Positions 17,200-26,403 of a stretch of 34,010 nucleotides of DNA are shown here, one piece after another. Position numbers and translations under genes: made by a program. Position 1 is the stretch's first letter; each line of letters starts with the position of its first letter. Source of the DNA: an uncultured Prochlorococcus sp. (GTDB lineage: Bacteria; Cyanobacteriota; Cyanobacteriia; PCC-6307; Cyanobiaceae); assembly GCA_902622705.1 (NCBI GenBank), contig CACNQT010000013.1, forward strand, positions 1-34,010, in the 5' to 3' direction. Below the pieces are notes generated by a model. It did not search any database, had not been told where the DNA came from, and was given only the letters and a program-made list of their open reading frames with translations.

Positions 17200-18438
17200 A
17201 TGCAAATGATGAATGGGATTTTGACATGGGATGATTTAAATAAGTTTGAAATTGATGATCTTGATAGAGTCAATGGTTTTAATAATTCCTACGCTGATTT
17301 AAGATTATTTGGGCATACTGAAAATGATGTAATAGTTACCTTCTACAGGGATAGACATTCATGGTGTCCTTATTGCCAGAAAATATGGTTGTGGCTTGAG
17401 TTTAAAAGAATTCCGTACAGAGTAAAAAAAATAAATATGTTTTGCTATGGTCAAAAAGAAACTTGGTTTCTTGATAAAGTTAGATCGGGTAAATTACCAG
17501 CTATTGAATTTAAAGGGCAAGTTATCACTGAAAGTGATAATATCATAGTTTTTTTAGAAAATGAATTTGGAGCGCTTGGGTCTTTTATAACATCAAGTCA
17601 CCTAAAGAAAACTCGAGAATTGGAAAGAGAAATTTTCAGAGCTTGGTGTAATTGGCTTTGCCGAGAAAACTTTAATTTCATAGACAACTCTTTTCGAAAA
17701 AAAAGATTTAAGGAATCTATTTCTAAATTTGATGAAATCTTAGGCAGTTCAGAATCAGGATTTATCGACCCAGCAGAATCTACTTCAAGTGAATTTGTGC
17801 CTGGTATTGGAGATATAATTTTTATTCCTTATATGGAAAGAATGAATGCTTCTTTAACTTACTATAAAGGGTTTAATCTAAGATCTAATTATCGATATAT
17901 AGATAAATGGCTTACCCTTTTTGAAGGGACGAGTGCTTATAGAGGAACTCAAGGAGATTTTCATACCCACTCTCACGATTTACCGCCGCAGATGGGTGGA
18001 TGTTATAAAGAAAGCAATGAAAAACAGATTTCTTTCTCTAAATCAATCGATACTGGAAAGGGGCTTGGCAATTTTGAATTTAATAACAATTATGATTCAA
18101 AATATTGCGCTAAATTTGCCCTTAAACGAATAATAAAGCATAAAAATAATTTAATAAAAGTAAATCCAAACGATAAAGAATACTTTGAAGAATCATTGAG
18201 ATCAGCCTTAACTCATATGATCACTGGTGAAGTAAGAATCCCTGAGAAACTTTCAGGAAAATCTCTGAGATATTTAAGAAATAGAATCTCAGTTCCAAGG
18301 GATATGCCAATTATTTCTGCAAGATTATTAAGGCAATCATTAAATAAAATTGAATTACTAGATCAAAATAATGATGTAGATAGGATACCTCTCAATCATA
18401 GATATGATCAAGATCCCAAGAATTTCATTTCTAATTAG
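17200..18438 (+). CDS. Glutathione S-transferase-like protein with long C-terminal extension
   Basis: The 412-residue protein starts with a thioredoxin-fold GST N-domain holding a CxxC pair, C56 and C59 in HSWCPYCQKIW, then KLPAIEFKGQVITESDNI, which gives the conserved cis-proline and the glutathione-contacting ESD. An all-helical GST C-domain follows to about residue 250. The remaining 150 residues are not part of ordinary GSTs: a HTHSHDLPPQMGGCY motif near 262-276, then a charged helical region. The CPYC pair suggests a glutaredoxin/omega-type thiol transferase rather than a conjugating enzyme. Its divergent placement beside gor supports a thiol role. ATGs at 17206 and 17209 are alternative starts. 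Confidence 0.85.
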   Translation: MQMMNGILTWDDLNKFEIDDLDRVNGFNNSYADLRLFGHTENDVIVTFYRDRHSWCPYCQKIWLWLEFKRIPYRVKKINMFCYGQKETWFLDKVRSGKLPAIEFKGQVITESDNIIVFLENEFGALGSFITSSHLKKTRELEREIFRAWCNWLCRENFNFIDNSFRKKRFKESISKFDEILGSSESGFIDPAESTSSEFVPGIGDIIFIPYMERMNASLTYYKGFNLRSNYRYIDKWLTLFEGTSAYRGTQGDFHTHSHDLPPQMGGCYKESNEKQISFSKSIDTGKGLGNFEFNNNYDSKYCAKFALKRIIKHKNNLIKVNPNDKEYFEESLRSALTHMITGEVRIPEKLSGKSLRYLRNRISVPRDMPIISARLLRQSLNKIELLDQNNDVDRIPLNHRYDQDPKNFISN

Positions 18439-19833
18439 CTATAAATTTTTTCTTGAATCTATTTGAAGTAAATCTCTAATTTTTTGAACTTGACTTGCAA
18501 TATTAGGATCGATAGACAATTTTTTTTCAACTTGTTCAATAGCATACATAACTGTTGTATGGTCTTTACCCCCAAATTCATCTCCAATTCTTGGCAGGCT
18601 TAAATCAGTTCCATGTCTCATAAGATACATGCCTATTTGTCTAGCTTGACTTACTGGTTTTCTTCTACTTGAACTAATTAATTCATCAGTAGAAACTTTA
18701 AAGAACTCGGATACTTTAGCAATAACTTGTTTTGGAGTTACAACTACTCCAACACTATTAGGATCAAGCATTGGAGCAATTGATTGGACAGTCATTGGCA
18801 AGCCTGTAATTGAAGCAAAGGCAACGGCTCTAGTAAATGCCCCTTCTAATTCTCGAATATTTGAAGTGAATCTTCCTGCTATAAATTGAATTAAATCTCT
18901 AGGAAGACTCATCCTCTCCTGTTCTGCCTTTTTTTGAAGAATCGCAGTCCTTGTCTCAAGATCAGGCGGTTGAATATCTGCAGTCATACCCATTGAGAAC
19001 CTAGAAATTAATCTCTCCTGAATTCCTGACAATTGATTTGGAGGTCTATCGCTTGCAATAACTATTTGACTGCCTGATTCGTGAAGAGCGTTGAAAGTAT
19101 GAAAAAATTCTTCTTGTGTATACTCTTTACCTTCTAAGAACTGTATATCGTCTATTAGTATCAAATCTACATTTCTATATTTATCTCTTATAGCTGTCAT
19201 TCCATCTCTTCTGATACCACTAATAACATCGTTAGTAAAGGTCTCTGTAGATACATATTTGACTTTTGCTTCAGGATCTATTTCAACTCGATAATGACCT
19301 ATTGCCTGCATTAAATGAGTTTTACCAAGACCTACTCCACCACAAATAAATAATGGGTTGAACTCTCTCCCGGGAGATTCGGCAACGGCTAAAGCAGCGG
19401 CATGAGCCAATCTACTATTTGGACCTACAACAAATCTTTTAAAGACATAACGTAAATTTAAGCCGTTAGGATTTTTGGATCGATTTTTTGAAGAAATTTC
19501 TTGACTACTATTAGAAAATGATTTGGTTTTATGATGAACTTTCTTTTCATCACCGTTATCTTTATTTGTGAAAGCGCTGCTGATATTTGTTTCAGATTTA
19601 AAAACAACTTTTACATCATGACCGCAAATATCTTTTGCAGCTTTTTCGATAGTTCCACAATAATTCTTTCTTAACCAATCACTGGAAAATGTATTTGGAG
19701 CAATTAAAGTCAATAAGCCATTCTCAAAACAATTAAATTTAGCAGGCCTAATCCACGTCTCAAATGAAGGCTTACTTAAAGTTTTTTGGAGTGATTGTTG
19801 AACTTCCGCCCAAATAGGATTAGTTGCTTGCAA
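18439..19833 (-). CDS. dnaA: Chromosomal replication initiator protein DnaA
   Basis: The 464 residues show the four DnaA domains: domain I (1-80), a polar linker (about 85-125), the AAA+ core and DNA-binding domain IV. Walker A GGVGLGKT is at 165-172 and Walker B is [10 protein letters not shown]. The arginine-finger region is RLISRFSMG, and the domain IV signature [18 protein letters not shown] is near 420-435. The gene stands between a GST gene and an unrelated pair of glycosyltransferases and not beside dnaN. The 171-base upstream gap has no TTATNCACA-type boxes that I can see, so there is no sign of oriC here. Confidence 0.97.
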   Translation of the reverse strand: MQATNPIWAEVQQSLQKTLSKPSFETWIRPAKFNCFENGLLTLIAPNTFSSDWLRKNYCGTIEKAAKDICGHDVKVVFKSETNISSAFTNKDNGDEKKVHHKTKSFSNSSQEISSKNRSKNPNGLNLRYVFKRFVVGPNSRLAHAAALAVAESPGREFNPLFICGGVGLGKTHLMQAIGHYRVEIDPEAKVKYVSTETFTNDVISGIRRDGMTAIRDKYRNVDLILIDDIQFLEGKEYTQEEFFHTFNALHESGSQIVIASDRPPNQLSGIQERLISRFSMGMTADIQPPDLETRTAILQKKAEQERMSLPRDLIQFIAGRFTSNIRELEGAFTRAVAFASITGLPMTVQSIAPMLDPNSVGVVVTPKQVIAKVSEFFKVSTDELISSSRRKPVSQARQIGMYLMRHGTDLSLPRIGDEFGGKDHTTVMYAIEQVEKKLSIDPNIASQVQKIRDLLQIDSRKNL

Positions 19834-20004
19834 AATTTTATTCTCTAGATTATTAATCTAGTTGGAATTTAATAATTGGCCATTATCAAATTGTAAGATC
19901 ACGACAAATTTAAAATTAATTAACAAAGTGTCATCTAAATTTATAAAAAAAATTTTTATTTTTTTTCAATTTGCATATAATTAATTTTAAAACTCTATAA
20001 AGTA

Positions 20005-20640
20005 TTGGATAAAGCATTACTTATTATCATGGCGAAATGGCATGGTTTTGGAAGATGCAAAACAAGATTATCGAAAGATATAGGTAAAAGTAATTCTGCA
20101 AAAGTACAAAGTGTGATGACCAAACACACTATTTCAGTCGCAAAATCACTCCAAAAAAGTAACCTTATTGATATTTCTATAGCCATATCTGGTCTAGGAA
20201 GGAAAAATTGTAGACGATGGTCTAGAGAATTAGGTATCAAAAAATTTAATTTACAGGGGAAAGGATGCTTAGGAGAGAAAATGAAAAGGCAAATAATCAT
20301 CAACAAAAAATTTTGTACTCAAAATAAGATCAAAAATATTATTTTTATTGGAACTGACCTCCCGGATTTATGCCATCAAGATTTATTGAAAACTTTAAAA
20401 GAGTTAAAGCAAAATGATCTTATTTTAGGACCGTCTAATGATGGAGGGTATTGGCTTATTGGTTTATCAGAAAAAACAATGTCAACACATCTGTATTCAC
20501 CCTTTATTAACATTAAATGGGGTACTAAAAATGTTCTTCAAAATACAATTGATAATTTTGCTTCTTCAAAATTTAAATATAAATTTTTAGATAAAAAAAT
20601 AGATATAGATACAATAATTGATATTGAAAATAGAAATTAA
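20005..20640 (+). CDS. TIGR04282/DUF2064-type glycosyltransferase, arsenosugar-associated
   Basis: The 211-residue protein belongs to the nucleotide-diphospho-sugar-transferase fold group annotated as TIGR04282 (DUF2064). Visible are LLIIMAKWHGFGRCKTRLS at the N-terminus, the FIGTDLPDLC segment with the metal-binding aspartate, and ILGPSNDGGYWLIGL. The family is linked to arsenosugar synthesis by association, along with TIGR04283 proteins such as the next gene. The TTG start at 20005 keeps the first beta strand; an ATG at 20029 would remove it. The next gene starts 5 bases after the stop. Neither ArsM nor the radical SAM ArsS is seen in the window. Confidence 0.82.
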   Translation: MDKALLIIMAKWHGFGRCKTRLSKDIGKSNSAKVQSVMTKHTISVAKSLQKSNLIDISIAISGLGRKNCRRWSRELGIKKFNLQGKGCLGEKMKRQIIINKKFCTQNKIKNIIFIGTDLPDLCHQDLLKTLKELKQNDLILGPSNDGGYWLIGLSEKTMSTHLYSPFINIKWGTKNVLQNTIDNFASSKFKYKFLDKKIDIDTIIDIENRN

Positions 20641-20645
20641 TCAAC

Positions 20646-21332
20646 TTGTCTAAAATCTCCATTATTATTCCAACTATCAATGAGGCCAATAATTTGCCCT
20701 TATTGCTTTCAGACTTGTCAGTTATTCAAAAAGAGGGAGAAATTATTATTGTTGACTGTGGAAGTGAAGATAAAACTATTGACGTAGCAAATATTTATGG
20801 GGCGAAAGTATTTAAATCTGAAGAAAGGAATCGAGGTTTACAATTAGATATTGGGGCTAAAAATTCAAAAGGAGACTGGCTTATATTTTTGCATGCAGAT
20901 ACAAGATTAACTCATGATTGGTTTAAAAAAATAAATTTTATTTTAAAGGGAGACAAGAATTATATTTACTATTTTACATTTAAAATTAATCACAAAAAAA
21001 TAATTTATAGAGTCTTAGAGATTCTTGTAAATTTTAGAAGTCAATATTTTAAACAGCCGTATGGTGATCAAGGTTTAATAATTCATAGAACTATTTATTT
21101 TAAGAATAATGGTTTTAGGAAGATACCAATAATGGAAGACATAGATTTTTTAAGGAGATTAAACAAAAAAAAAGATTTAAAACAATTAAATTTACCTATT
21201 TTTATAAGTTCAAGGAAATGGGAAAGAACTAATATTTTTCTCCAAGCACTCAAGAACTGGAAATTTAGAAGAAGGTGGTTAAAAGGCGAATCAACAAAAT
21301 CTATATATTCTGATTACTACAAAAATAATTAA
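20646..21332 (+). CDS. Family 2 glycosyltransferase, TIGR04283 (arsenosugar-associated)
   Basis: The 228-residue GT-A protein begins at TTG with SKISIIIPTINEANNLPLL. IIIVDCGSEDKT holds the nucleotide-binding acidic pair, LIFLHADTRL is the DxD-like metal site, and QPYGDQGLIIHR and IPIMEDIDFLRRL complete the family pattern. It forms a two-gene unit with the TIGR04282 protein upstream. Both are proposed to take part in attaching or processing sugars of arsenosugars or similar small glycosides; that role is family association and not proof. Its stop overlaps the convergent GNAT gene by 4 bases. Confidence 0.85.
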   Translation: MSKISIIIPTINEANNLPLLLSDLSVIQKEGEIIIVDCGSEDKTIDVANIYGAKVFKSEERNRGLQLDIGAKNSKGDWLIFLHADTRLTHDWFKKINFILKGDKNYIYYFTFKINHKKIIYRVLEILVNFRSQYFKQPYGDQGLIIHRTIYFKNNGFRKIPIMEDIDFLRRLNKKKDLKQLNLPIFISSRKWERTNIFLQALKNWKFRRRWLKGESTKSIYSDYYKNN

Positions 21333-21859
21333 TTTGCATACCAAAAGGCACATTTAGAGCCTCTTGGTTCCAAGGTCCAACCTTGTCTTTTGTAAAATGA
21401 AACGACTTCCGCATCCGCAAAAAGGGTGACTTTTGAAATGCCAATTTTTTTTAATTCTTTTAGAATATATTTCATTAATTCCTTACCCAATCCTAGTCCT
21501 TGATAGACAGGATTAATTGCCACATCCCACACTGTTGCTTCTAAAATTCCATCGCCAGTACATCTAGCAAACCCTACTAGCCTGGGGAATTTATCATCGT
21601 GACGCCATAACCCAACCACTAAAACACTAAAATCCAATGCTCTTTTAACTCTCCTTATTGGTCTTCTGCTCCAACCAACAGTTTGCAAAAGTTGATCTAA
21701 CTCTATTAGATCTAACTCTTTACTTTTACTACATACAAAAATTTCGTCTTTATTTTTTTGAGTGAATTCATAAGAATTCAAACCATAAATATCTAGAAGT
21801 TCATCTCTTGATATACTGTTCGAGTTTTTTATTGATGACCCTTGGTTTCTAAAAATCAT
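21329..21859 (-). CDS. GNAT acetyltransferase, Ycf52/NSI-like
   Basis: The 176-residue protein carries an acetyl-CoA-binding GNAT core: LVGFARCTGDGILEATVWDVAINP, then the pyrophosphate loop YQGLGLGKELM (motif A). VTLFADAEVVSFYKRQGW follows, with a FWY end. The segment order and the ATVWDVxxxP...LFADxxVVxFY pattern match the Ycf52-like group of cyanobacteria and red-algal plastids, related to plant NSI/SNAT acetyltransferases. The substrate here is unknown. The N-terminal 50 residues are outside the core. The ATG overlaps the stop of the upstream ABC transporter by one base (TAATG), so translation is probably coupled. Confidence 0.87.
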   Translation of the reverse strand: MIFRNQGSSIKNSNSISRDELLDIYGLNSYEFTQKNKDEIFVCSKSKELDLIELDQLLQTVGWSRRPIRRVKRALDFSVLVVGLWRHDDKFPRLVGFARCTGDGILEATVWDVAINPVYQGLGLGKELMKYILKELKKIGISKVTLFADAEVVSFYKRQGWTLEPRGSKCAFWYAN

Positions 21860-23655
21860 TAAAAATTCGCAAATCCTTTTTGTTGAAGCTCAGAGAGCTG
21901 AAAATATAAACCTTTTTTAATTCTCAATTCATTATGTGTTCCCTCCTCAATTAATGATCCCCCTTTTAAAACTAAAATCTTATCAGAACTTTCAATAGTT
22001 GCTAGTCTGTGAGCTATGACTAGTGCAGTTCTTTTTGTAAGAATTCTTTCAAGATCTTTCTGTAAAGTAGCTTCTGTAGAAGGATCCATGAACGCTGTAG
22101 CTTCGTCCATTATCAAAACAATAGGATTTCTTATCGCAACTCTTGCTACTGAAAGAAGCTGTCTCTCTCCCGAAGAGAGATTTCCCCCTCTTTCTCTAAG
22201 AAAAGTGTTCAAACCTTCTGGTAATTTTTTCAATAAGCTGTTTAATCCTAACTCTTTGCAAACATTTTCTAATTCGATATTGTCTATATTCGCATTTAGT
22301 TTCAAATTATCTGCAACATTTCCACTAAATATAAATGTATCCTGTAAAACAACCCCCAGCATATTTCTAAGAGTTGCGATAGGAATATCTTTTATGTCTA
22401 TATCATCAATTAAAATTTGGCCTGATTGAGGTTCATATAATCTACATAACAATCTAATTATGGTTGTTTTACCTGAACCAGTTGGTCCCACAAAAGCTAC
22501 ATGCTCTCCTGGATGGATCAAAAAAGATAAATCCTTTAAGATATGTTCACCTTCTTTATAAAAGAAATTAACGTTTTTGAATTCAATTTTTCCTTTAAAT
22601 TTGTGATTTTCACTTAAAACATCTTCTGCAAAATGCTTTGCGGAAATAGAATCTTTAATCTGAATTTCTTCATCCAATAATTCATTTATTCTCTCAACAG
22701 CTGTAAGTCCTCCTTGAATTTGAGTAAATCTTTCTGCAAGCTGTCTTAAAGGTTCAAAGAGTCTTTGAGAATATAAAATAAAAGTTGTTAATGTACCTAA
22801 ACCAATATTTCCAGAAGTAACAAGGTACCCTCCAACCGCTAAAACCAATGAAACTGCTGCAAGAGAAATCCATTCTATAAATGCTGAAATACTACTGTCA
22901 TAAAATATTGTTCCATTTACAGCTTTCTTATAAGCAACTCCAGTATTAGAAAATTTCTTGCTATTAAAAGCCTCTCTTCTAAACATCTGGACGACTTCTA
23001 GACCTTGAAGATTCTCTTGAAAATCAGAGTTAAGTTGAGATAGCTCTTCTCTTACTTGATAATTAGCCTTTCTATAGCGTTTTTGAAGCCAAATAATAAA
23101 ATATGAAACTGGAATCTGCGTTAATAGCAATAAAATAGCAAGTCCTCGATCAATTGACAGCATTGTCAAAGAAATTACTATAAGGCTAACAAAGTCAGCA
23201 ATTACTCCGACTGCCCCACTCCCAAAAACCTCGGATAAAGCATCAACATCATTGGTTAATCTCGTTAATAACTTACCAACAGGCATTTTATCGTGATACT
23301 TGAGAGATAATGATATTGAATGATCAAAAAGTTCTCTTCTTATCCTGGCAGTTAATCTCTGACCAACAGCTTGGATATTGTAAGTTTGGTATCCTTGCAA
23401 AACCAATCTAAAGATAACTGTTAAAAATAAAGTAAGGATTATGGCATTTATTGACTGCCCAAAAAAAGTTTTACTTAGCCAAACATCTGTACTTTCGTTT
23501 TTAAGAATAGTAATTGCTTGACCTACTAATAGTGGTTGAATTGCTCCAGAGAAAGATACTGGTAGCAATACTATTAAAATTAAATAGATTGTTTTTTTAT
23601 CTTTAGTTAAATATTTACCTAACTTTTTAATCCTTCTAAAATCATTGAAAAACAT
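21859..23655 (-). CDS. ABC transporter, fused permease and ATP-binding domain (MsbA/MDR type)
   Basis: The 598-residue half-transporter has an N-terminal membrane domain of about six helices (1-330) and a C-terminal ATPase. Walker A GPTGSGKTT is near 389-397, the Q-loop is in VVLQDTFIFSG, the signature LSSGERQ is near 490, Walker B is VLIMDEAT and the H-loop is VIAHRLAT. Such homodimeric exporters carry lipids, peptides or drugs; the substrate cannot be inferred. It lies 12 bases behind hisG and is coupled to the GNAT gene, giving a three-gene leftward operon without an obvious shared pathway. Confidence 0.93.
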   Translation of the reverse strand: MFFNDFRRIKKLGKYLTKDKKTIYLILIVLLPVSFSGAIQPLLVGQAITILKNESTDVWLSKTFFGQSINAIILTLFLTVIFRLVLQGYQTYNIQAVGQRLTARIRRELFDHSISLSLKYHDKMPVGKLLTRLTNDVDALSEVFGSGAVGVIADFVSLIVISLTMLSIDRGLAILLLLTQIPVSYFIIWLQKRYRKANYQVREELSQLNSDFQENLQGLEVVQMFRREAFNSKKFSNTGVAYKKAVNGTIFYDSSISAFIEWISLAAVSLVLAVGGYLVTSGNIGLGTLTTFILYSQRLFEPLRQLAERFTQIQGGLTAVERINELLDEEIQIKDSISAKHFAEDVLSENHKFKGKIEFKNVNFFYKEGEHILKDLSFLIHPGEHVAFVGPTGSGKTTIIRLLCRLYEPQSGQILIDDIDIKDIPIATLRNMLGVVLQDTFIFSGNVADNLKLNANIDNIELENVCKELGLNSLLKKLPEGLNTFLRERGGNLSSGERQLLSVARVAIRNPIVLIMDEATAFMDPSTEATLQKDLERILTKRTALVIAHRLATIESSDKILVLKGGSLIEEGTHNELRIKKGLYFQLSELQQKGFANF

Positions 23656-23667
23656 TTAGCTAGTCAT

Positions 23668-24306
23668 CTATAAAGCATTAGTTGATTCTATTGATAAAAT
23701 CGTATCTTTGAGATGATCATCATCTAACCTCATTGATAAGGGATTACCAATTAGTATTGCAGTTGAGTAAAAAAGATCATCAATTTTGATTAAACCATTT
23801 TCCTTAAGAGTTTTTCCGGTCGCTACCAAATCTACTATTGCCTCTGCCATACCTGTAATAGGACCAAGCTCGACAGATCCTGTCAAATGAACTATTTCTA
23901 CAGGTATATTTAATTCATCAAAATAAGATCTTGCCGTTTTTGTAAATTTACTTGCAACTTTACAATTCGCTGGGAGATCAGTTGGTTTGGAATAATTGCT
24001 ATTGTTCTTAACTGCCAAAGACATATGACAACCCCCAAATCCTAAATCTAATAACTTTGCAACTTTCAATTCAGATTCGCGTAAAACGTCATATCCCACA
24101 ATACCCAAATCAGCCTGACCATAACTTACATAAACAGGAACATCTCCATTTCTTACTAACAAAGCTTTAGCCCGCTTGCAATTTGATTCAAAAGTTAGTG
24201 ATCTATTATTTTCGTCCAACGCATCAGAGAAATCTAACCCAGCTCTTTTGAAAGTTGAAATTGAATCTTTTAGCAGAGCCCCTTTTGCTAAAGCTATAGT
24301 AAACAT
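23668..24306 (-). CDS. hisG: ATP phosphoribosyltransferase, short form
   Basis: HisG starts histidine synthesis by joining ATP and PRPP. At 212 residues it is the short form (HisG_S), which lacks the C-terminal regulatory domain and needs the HisZ partner; hisZ is not in this window. Motifs include [10 protein letters not shown] at the N-terminus, [15 protein letters not shown] and the PRPP-binding loop region [25 protein letters not shown]. It is divergent from the hydrolase gene with only 40 bases between, so both promoters must overlap there. Confidence 0.96.
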   Translation of the reverse strand: MFTIALAKGALLKDSISTFKRAGLDFSDALDENNRSLTFESNCKRAKALLVRNGDVPVYVSYGQADLGIVGYDVLRESELKVAKLLDLGFGGCHMSLAVKNNSNYSKPTDLPANCKVASKFTKTARSYFDELNIPVEIVHLTGSVELGPITGMAEAIVDLVATGKTLKENGLIKIDDLFYSTAILIGNPLSMRLDDDHLKDTILSIESTNAL

Positions 24307-24346
24307 AGATCAATTTCTTCCTAGCATTCTTCATTCTAAGTTAACA

Positions 24347-25087
24347 ATGGAATTTAATAAAGCTCAAAACATAATAGGGCTAAAAGTTTTAAATGATAAC
24401 ATTATTTGGTTGTGGGTAAAAGATAAATCTGTGGTAGTAATAGATCCATCTATTCATGAGCCAGTAATTCGATATATTGAGGAAAATAATTTTCATTTAA
24501 AAGCTGTTCTTCAAACTCATCATCATTCTGATCATATTGGAGGAACGAAACATCTTATTGAAAGATGGCCAAATGTTGAGGTGATTGCTTCTTCAAAAGA
24601 AAAAAAGCGAATACCATTTCAAGATATATCTGTAGAAGATGGAGAAACTTTGAATATTTTAGGTGAAGAAGTAAAAATAATTGAAGTTCTAGGGCATACA
24701 AGCTCACATATTGCTTTCTTTTTAAATGGGGAAAATCCTGTACTTTTTATTGGTGATACATTATTTTCTGGTGGGTGTGGAAGAATTTTTGAAGGAACTT
24801 ATCAACAAATGTATTCTTCATTAGAAAGAATTAAGTCATTACCAAAAAATACTCTCATATATTGTGCACATGAATATACTAAGGGAAATCTATTATGGGC
24901 ATTGAATCTCAAGCCTAAAGATCAAGATATAAAGAATAAACTTTCGGAAGTTGAAAAAAAACTCTCTCTTAATAAATTGACAATTCCATTTTTACTAGAT
25001 GAAGAAATGAAAATAAACCTATTCTTAAGAGCAAAAAATTTAGAAGAATTTACTTTTTTGAGAGCAAATAAAGATTTATGGGTTTAA
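24347..25087 (+). CDS. gloB: Metallo-beta-lactamase fold hydrolase, probable hydroxyacylglutathione hydrolase
   Basis: The 246-residue protein has the binuclear metal motif THHHSDH (H58, H60, D62, H63). Further ligands are in [11 protein letters not shown] (first H), [17 protein letters not shown] (the D) and [15 protein letters not shown] (the H). The GCGR-FEGT and HEYT segments are specific to glyoxalase II, which hydrolyses S-lactoylglutathione. The start is ATG 24347; a longer in-frame frame reaches back into hisG and is not credible. The C-terminal glutathione-binding helices are present. RidA follows 24 bases later, so two metabolite-repair genes are probably cotranscribed. Confidence 0.92.
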   Translation: MEFNKAQNIIGLKVLNDNIIWLWVKDKSVVVIDPSIHEPVIRYIEENNFHLKAVLQTHHHSDHIGGTKHLIERWPNVEVIASSKEKKRIPFQDISVEDGETLNILGEEVKIIEVLGHTSSHIAFFLNGENPVLFIGDTLFSGGCGRIFEGTYQQMYSSLERIKSLPKNTLIYCAHEYTKGNLLWALNLKPKDQDIKNKLSEVEKKLSLNKLTIPFLLDEEMKINLFLRAKNLEEFTFLRANKDLWV

Positions 25088-25111
25088 ATAGATAGAAATT
25101 GTATTGAACAA

Positions 25112-25504
25112 ATGTCTCCAAAGCAAGTAATTAAAACATCAAATGCTCCAGATCCAGTAGGACCTTATAATCAAGCCATAAAAGCTGGTAATTTTATTTA
25201 TTGTTCTGGCCAAATCGCTATAGATCCAGATTTAAATGAAATAACATGTTTAGGTGATATTGAGAAGGAAACTATTCAAGTTTTAAAAAATCTCGCAGCA
25301 GTTCTTAAAGCTGGCGGAGCAAAAATAGAGGACGTAATAAAAACAACTATTTACTTAACCGACCTAAGTAATTTTCAAATTGTCAATAGAATATATAGTG
25401 ATTTTTTCAATGTAAAGAATCCTCCAGCGAGGGCCTGTGTGGAAGTTTCATCTCTACCTAAAGGAGTGTTAGTAGAGATAGATTGCGTTGCCTTTCTAGA
25501 TTAA
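25112..25504 (+). CDS. ridA: RidA family enamine/imine deaminase
   Basis: The 130-residue trimeric enzyme hydrolyses reactive 2-aminoacrylate and related enamines made by PLP enzymes. The typical features are all visible: SNAPDPVGPYNQAIKAGNFIYCSGQI at the N-terminus, GDIEKETIQVLKNLAAVLKAGG, and the catalytic block NPPARACVEVSSLPKGVLVEID, with the substrate-binding arginine in PARACVEV. It follows the glyoxalase II-like gene closely on the same strand. Confidence 0.95.
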   Translation: MSPKQVIKTSNAPDPVGPYNQAIKAGNFIYCSGQIAIDPDLNEITCLGDIEKETIQVLKNLAAVLKAGGAKIEDVIKTTIYLTDLSNFQIVNRIYSDFFNVKNPPARACVEVSSLPKGVLVEIDCVAFLD

Positions 25505-25589
25505 TTTCTAATTATTGAGAAATTTTAAATATGATCCAAATCTGAGCCATATTTGTATAGATTATTAATTGGTTATTCCTCTTTAATCT

Positions 25590-25817
25590 ATGACAGCAGC
25601 AAAGCTTAATATAGATGAATTAGAAGCAGGCTATCCCCTATTTTGTAAGGCTTTAAGACTATTAATTTTAAAAGGTAACTCAGTTAATGATATAAAAAAG
25701 ACAGTATGCTGGGGGCATCTTGAAACTTTAAATAGATGTTTACCAGGAAGATATAAAGCTCCCACATATTTAATGGCATTAATCAAAAGAGATATTGCAA
25801 ATCCAAATAATTATTAA
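25590..25817 (+). CDS. Small protein of unknown function
   Basis: The 75-residue protein begins MTAAKLNIDELEAGYPLFCKALRLLILKG and ends with a basic LPGRYKAPTYLMALIKRDI segment. It has two cysteines (near 19 and 40), mostly helical character, no signal peptide and no membrane segment. I do not recognise the family. It ends 4 bases from the convergent acRAF gene and starts 85 bases behind ridA, after a gap that could hold its own promoter. Clean length, ATG start and codon use similar to its neighbours support it as a real gene. Confidence 0.7.
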   Translation: MTAAKLNIDELEAGYPLFCKALRLLILKGNSVNDIKKTVCWGHLETLNRCLPGRYKAPTYLMALIKRDIANPNNY

Positions 25818-25821
25818 AAAA

Positions 25822-26061
25822 CTAATCTTCCAAATAAAATTTATCAATATCCTTTGAAAATTCTTTTTCCTTATCTGATATTTCATTATTATCTAAAAAT
25901 ATTGAAAAACTTACAAAATTCTTACCGAAGCTGATATTTGGATAGATATCCCTTTCTTTACATAATTTCTCAATTTTCCCAATGAATTTACTAATTTTTG
26001 AGTACTGCTCAAAATTAAATCTTTTTTCGATCCTCAAAGGTGATTCTCTTTCATTCCACAT
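25822..26061 (-). CDS. PCD-like Rubisco assembly factor of the alpha-carboxysome (acRAF)
   Basis: The 79-residue protein resembles a shortened pterin-4a-carbinolamine dehydratase: RIEKRFNFEQYSKISKFIGKIEKLCKERDIYPNISFG gives the helix and strand of that fold, followed by VSFSIFLD. The PCD active-site histidines (the HHP-type motif) are not visible: YPNISFG replaces it. PCD-like proteins in alpha-carboxysome loci without that site are known as acRAF and assist Rubisco assembly. Its place at the end of the cso gene string, on the same strand and 75 bases after csoS4B, fits this. The call rests on context plus a modest fold resemblance. Confidence 0.75.
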   Translation of the reverse strand: MWNERESPLRIEKRFNFEQYSKISKFIGKIEKLCKERDIYPNISFGKNFVSFSIFLDNNEISDKEKEFSKDIDKFYLED

Positions 26062-26136
26062 TTAAATTGTTTATTCAGGACTAATTACACTATACCTTCA
26101 ACAAAGTTTCTCAAAAAATTTTTGATGTTAAAATTT

Positions 26137-26385
26137 TTAGTCACACTCCCAATAATCAATAATACCGCCAATTGTTAAATCAGTTTGAACTTCTGGATTA
26201 GGGCATGCAAATCTAGCTGCGGAGCCACTAGAAGTAAAAACCCAGTTACCTTCTCTAGCTCCAACAGGATCAACAGCAACTAATTTCTTTCCTTTATTAT
26301 TTTCTAAAATTCGTAAATTCATATGACCTAGACCAGCGACTCTTTGAGTACATACCATCCTTCCTAATACCTTCATAATTTCCAC
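26137..26385 (-). CDS. csoS4B: Carboxysome pentameric vertex protein CsoS4B
   Basis: A BMC-P (EutN/CcmL) protein of 82 residues whose pentamers cap the vertices of the icosahedral shell. The sequence MKVLGRMVCTQRVAGLGHMNLRIL, then VAVDPVGAREGNWVFTSSGSAAR and DLTIGGIIDYW, is the family pattern. The start given is GTG 26385, because AGGAGG sits 9 bases before it; the ATG at 26376 would be 18 bases away. It follows csoS4A after 18 bases. Confidence 0.95.
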   Translation of the reverse strand: MEIMKVLGRMVCTQRVAGLGHMNLRILENNKGKKLVAVDPVGAREGNWVFTSSGSAARFACPNPEVQTDLTIGGIIDYWECD

Positions 26386-26403
26386 AATTTCTGTCCTCCT
26401 TTT

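Noticed and set aside
19834-20004. Replication origin next to dnaA
   Set aside because: I looked for TTATNCACA-type boxes on both strands and saw none. dnaN is not adjacent either.
24176-24346. N-terminal extension of the glyoxalase II-like gene into hisG
   Set aside because: The extension is the reverse reading of hisG codons; the family start is matched by ATG 24347.
26111-26125. TCAAAAAATTTTTGA palindrome after csoS4B as the operon terminator
   Set aside because: It is nearly all A and T, would leave a one-base loop, and has no U-tract on the minus strand; acRAF continues the operon beyond it.
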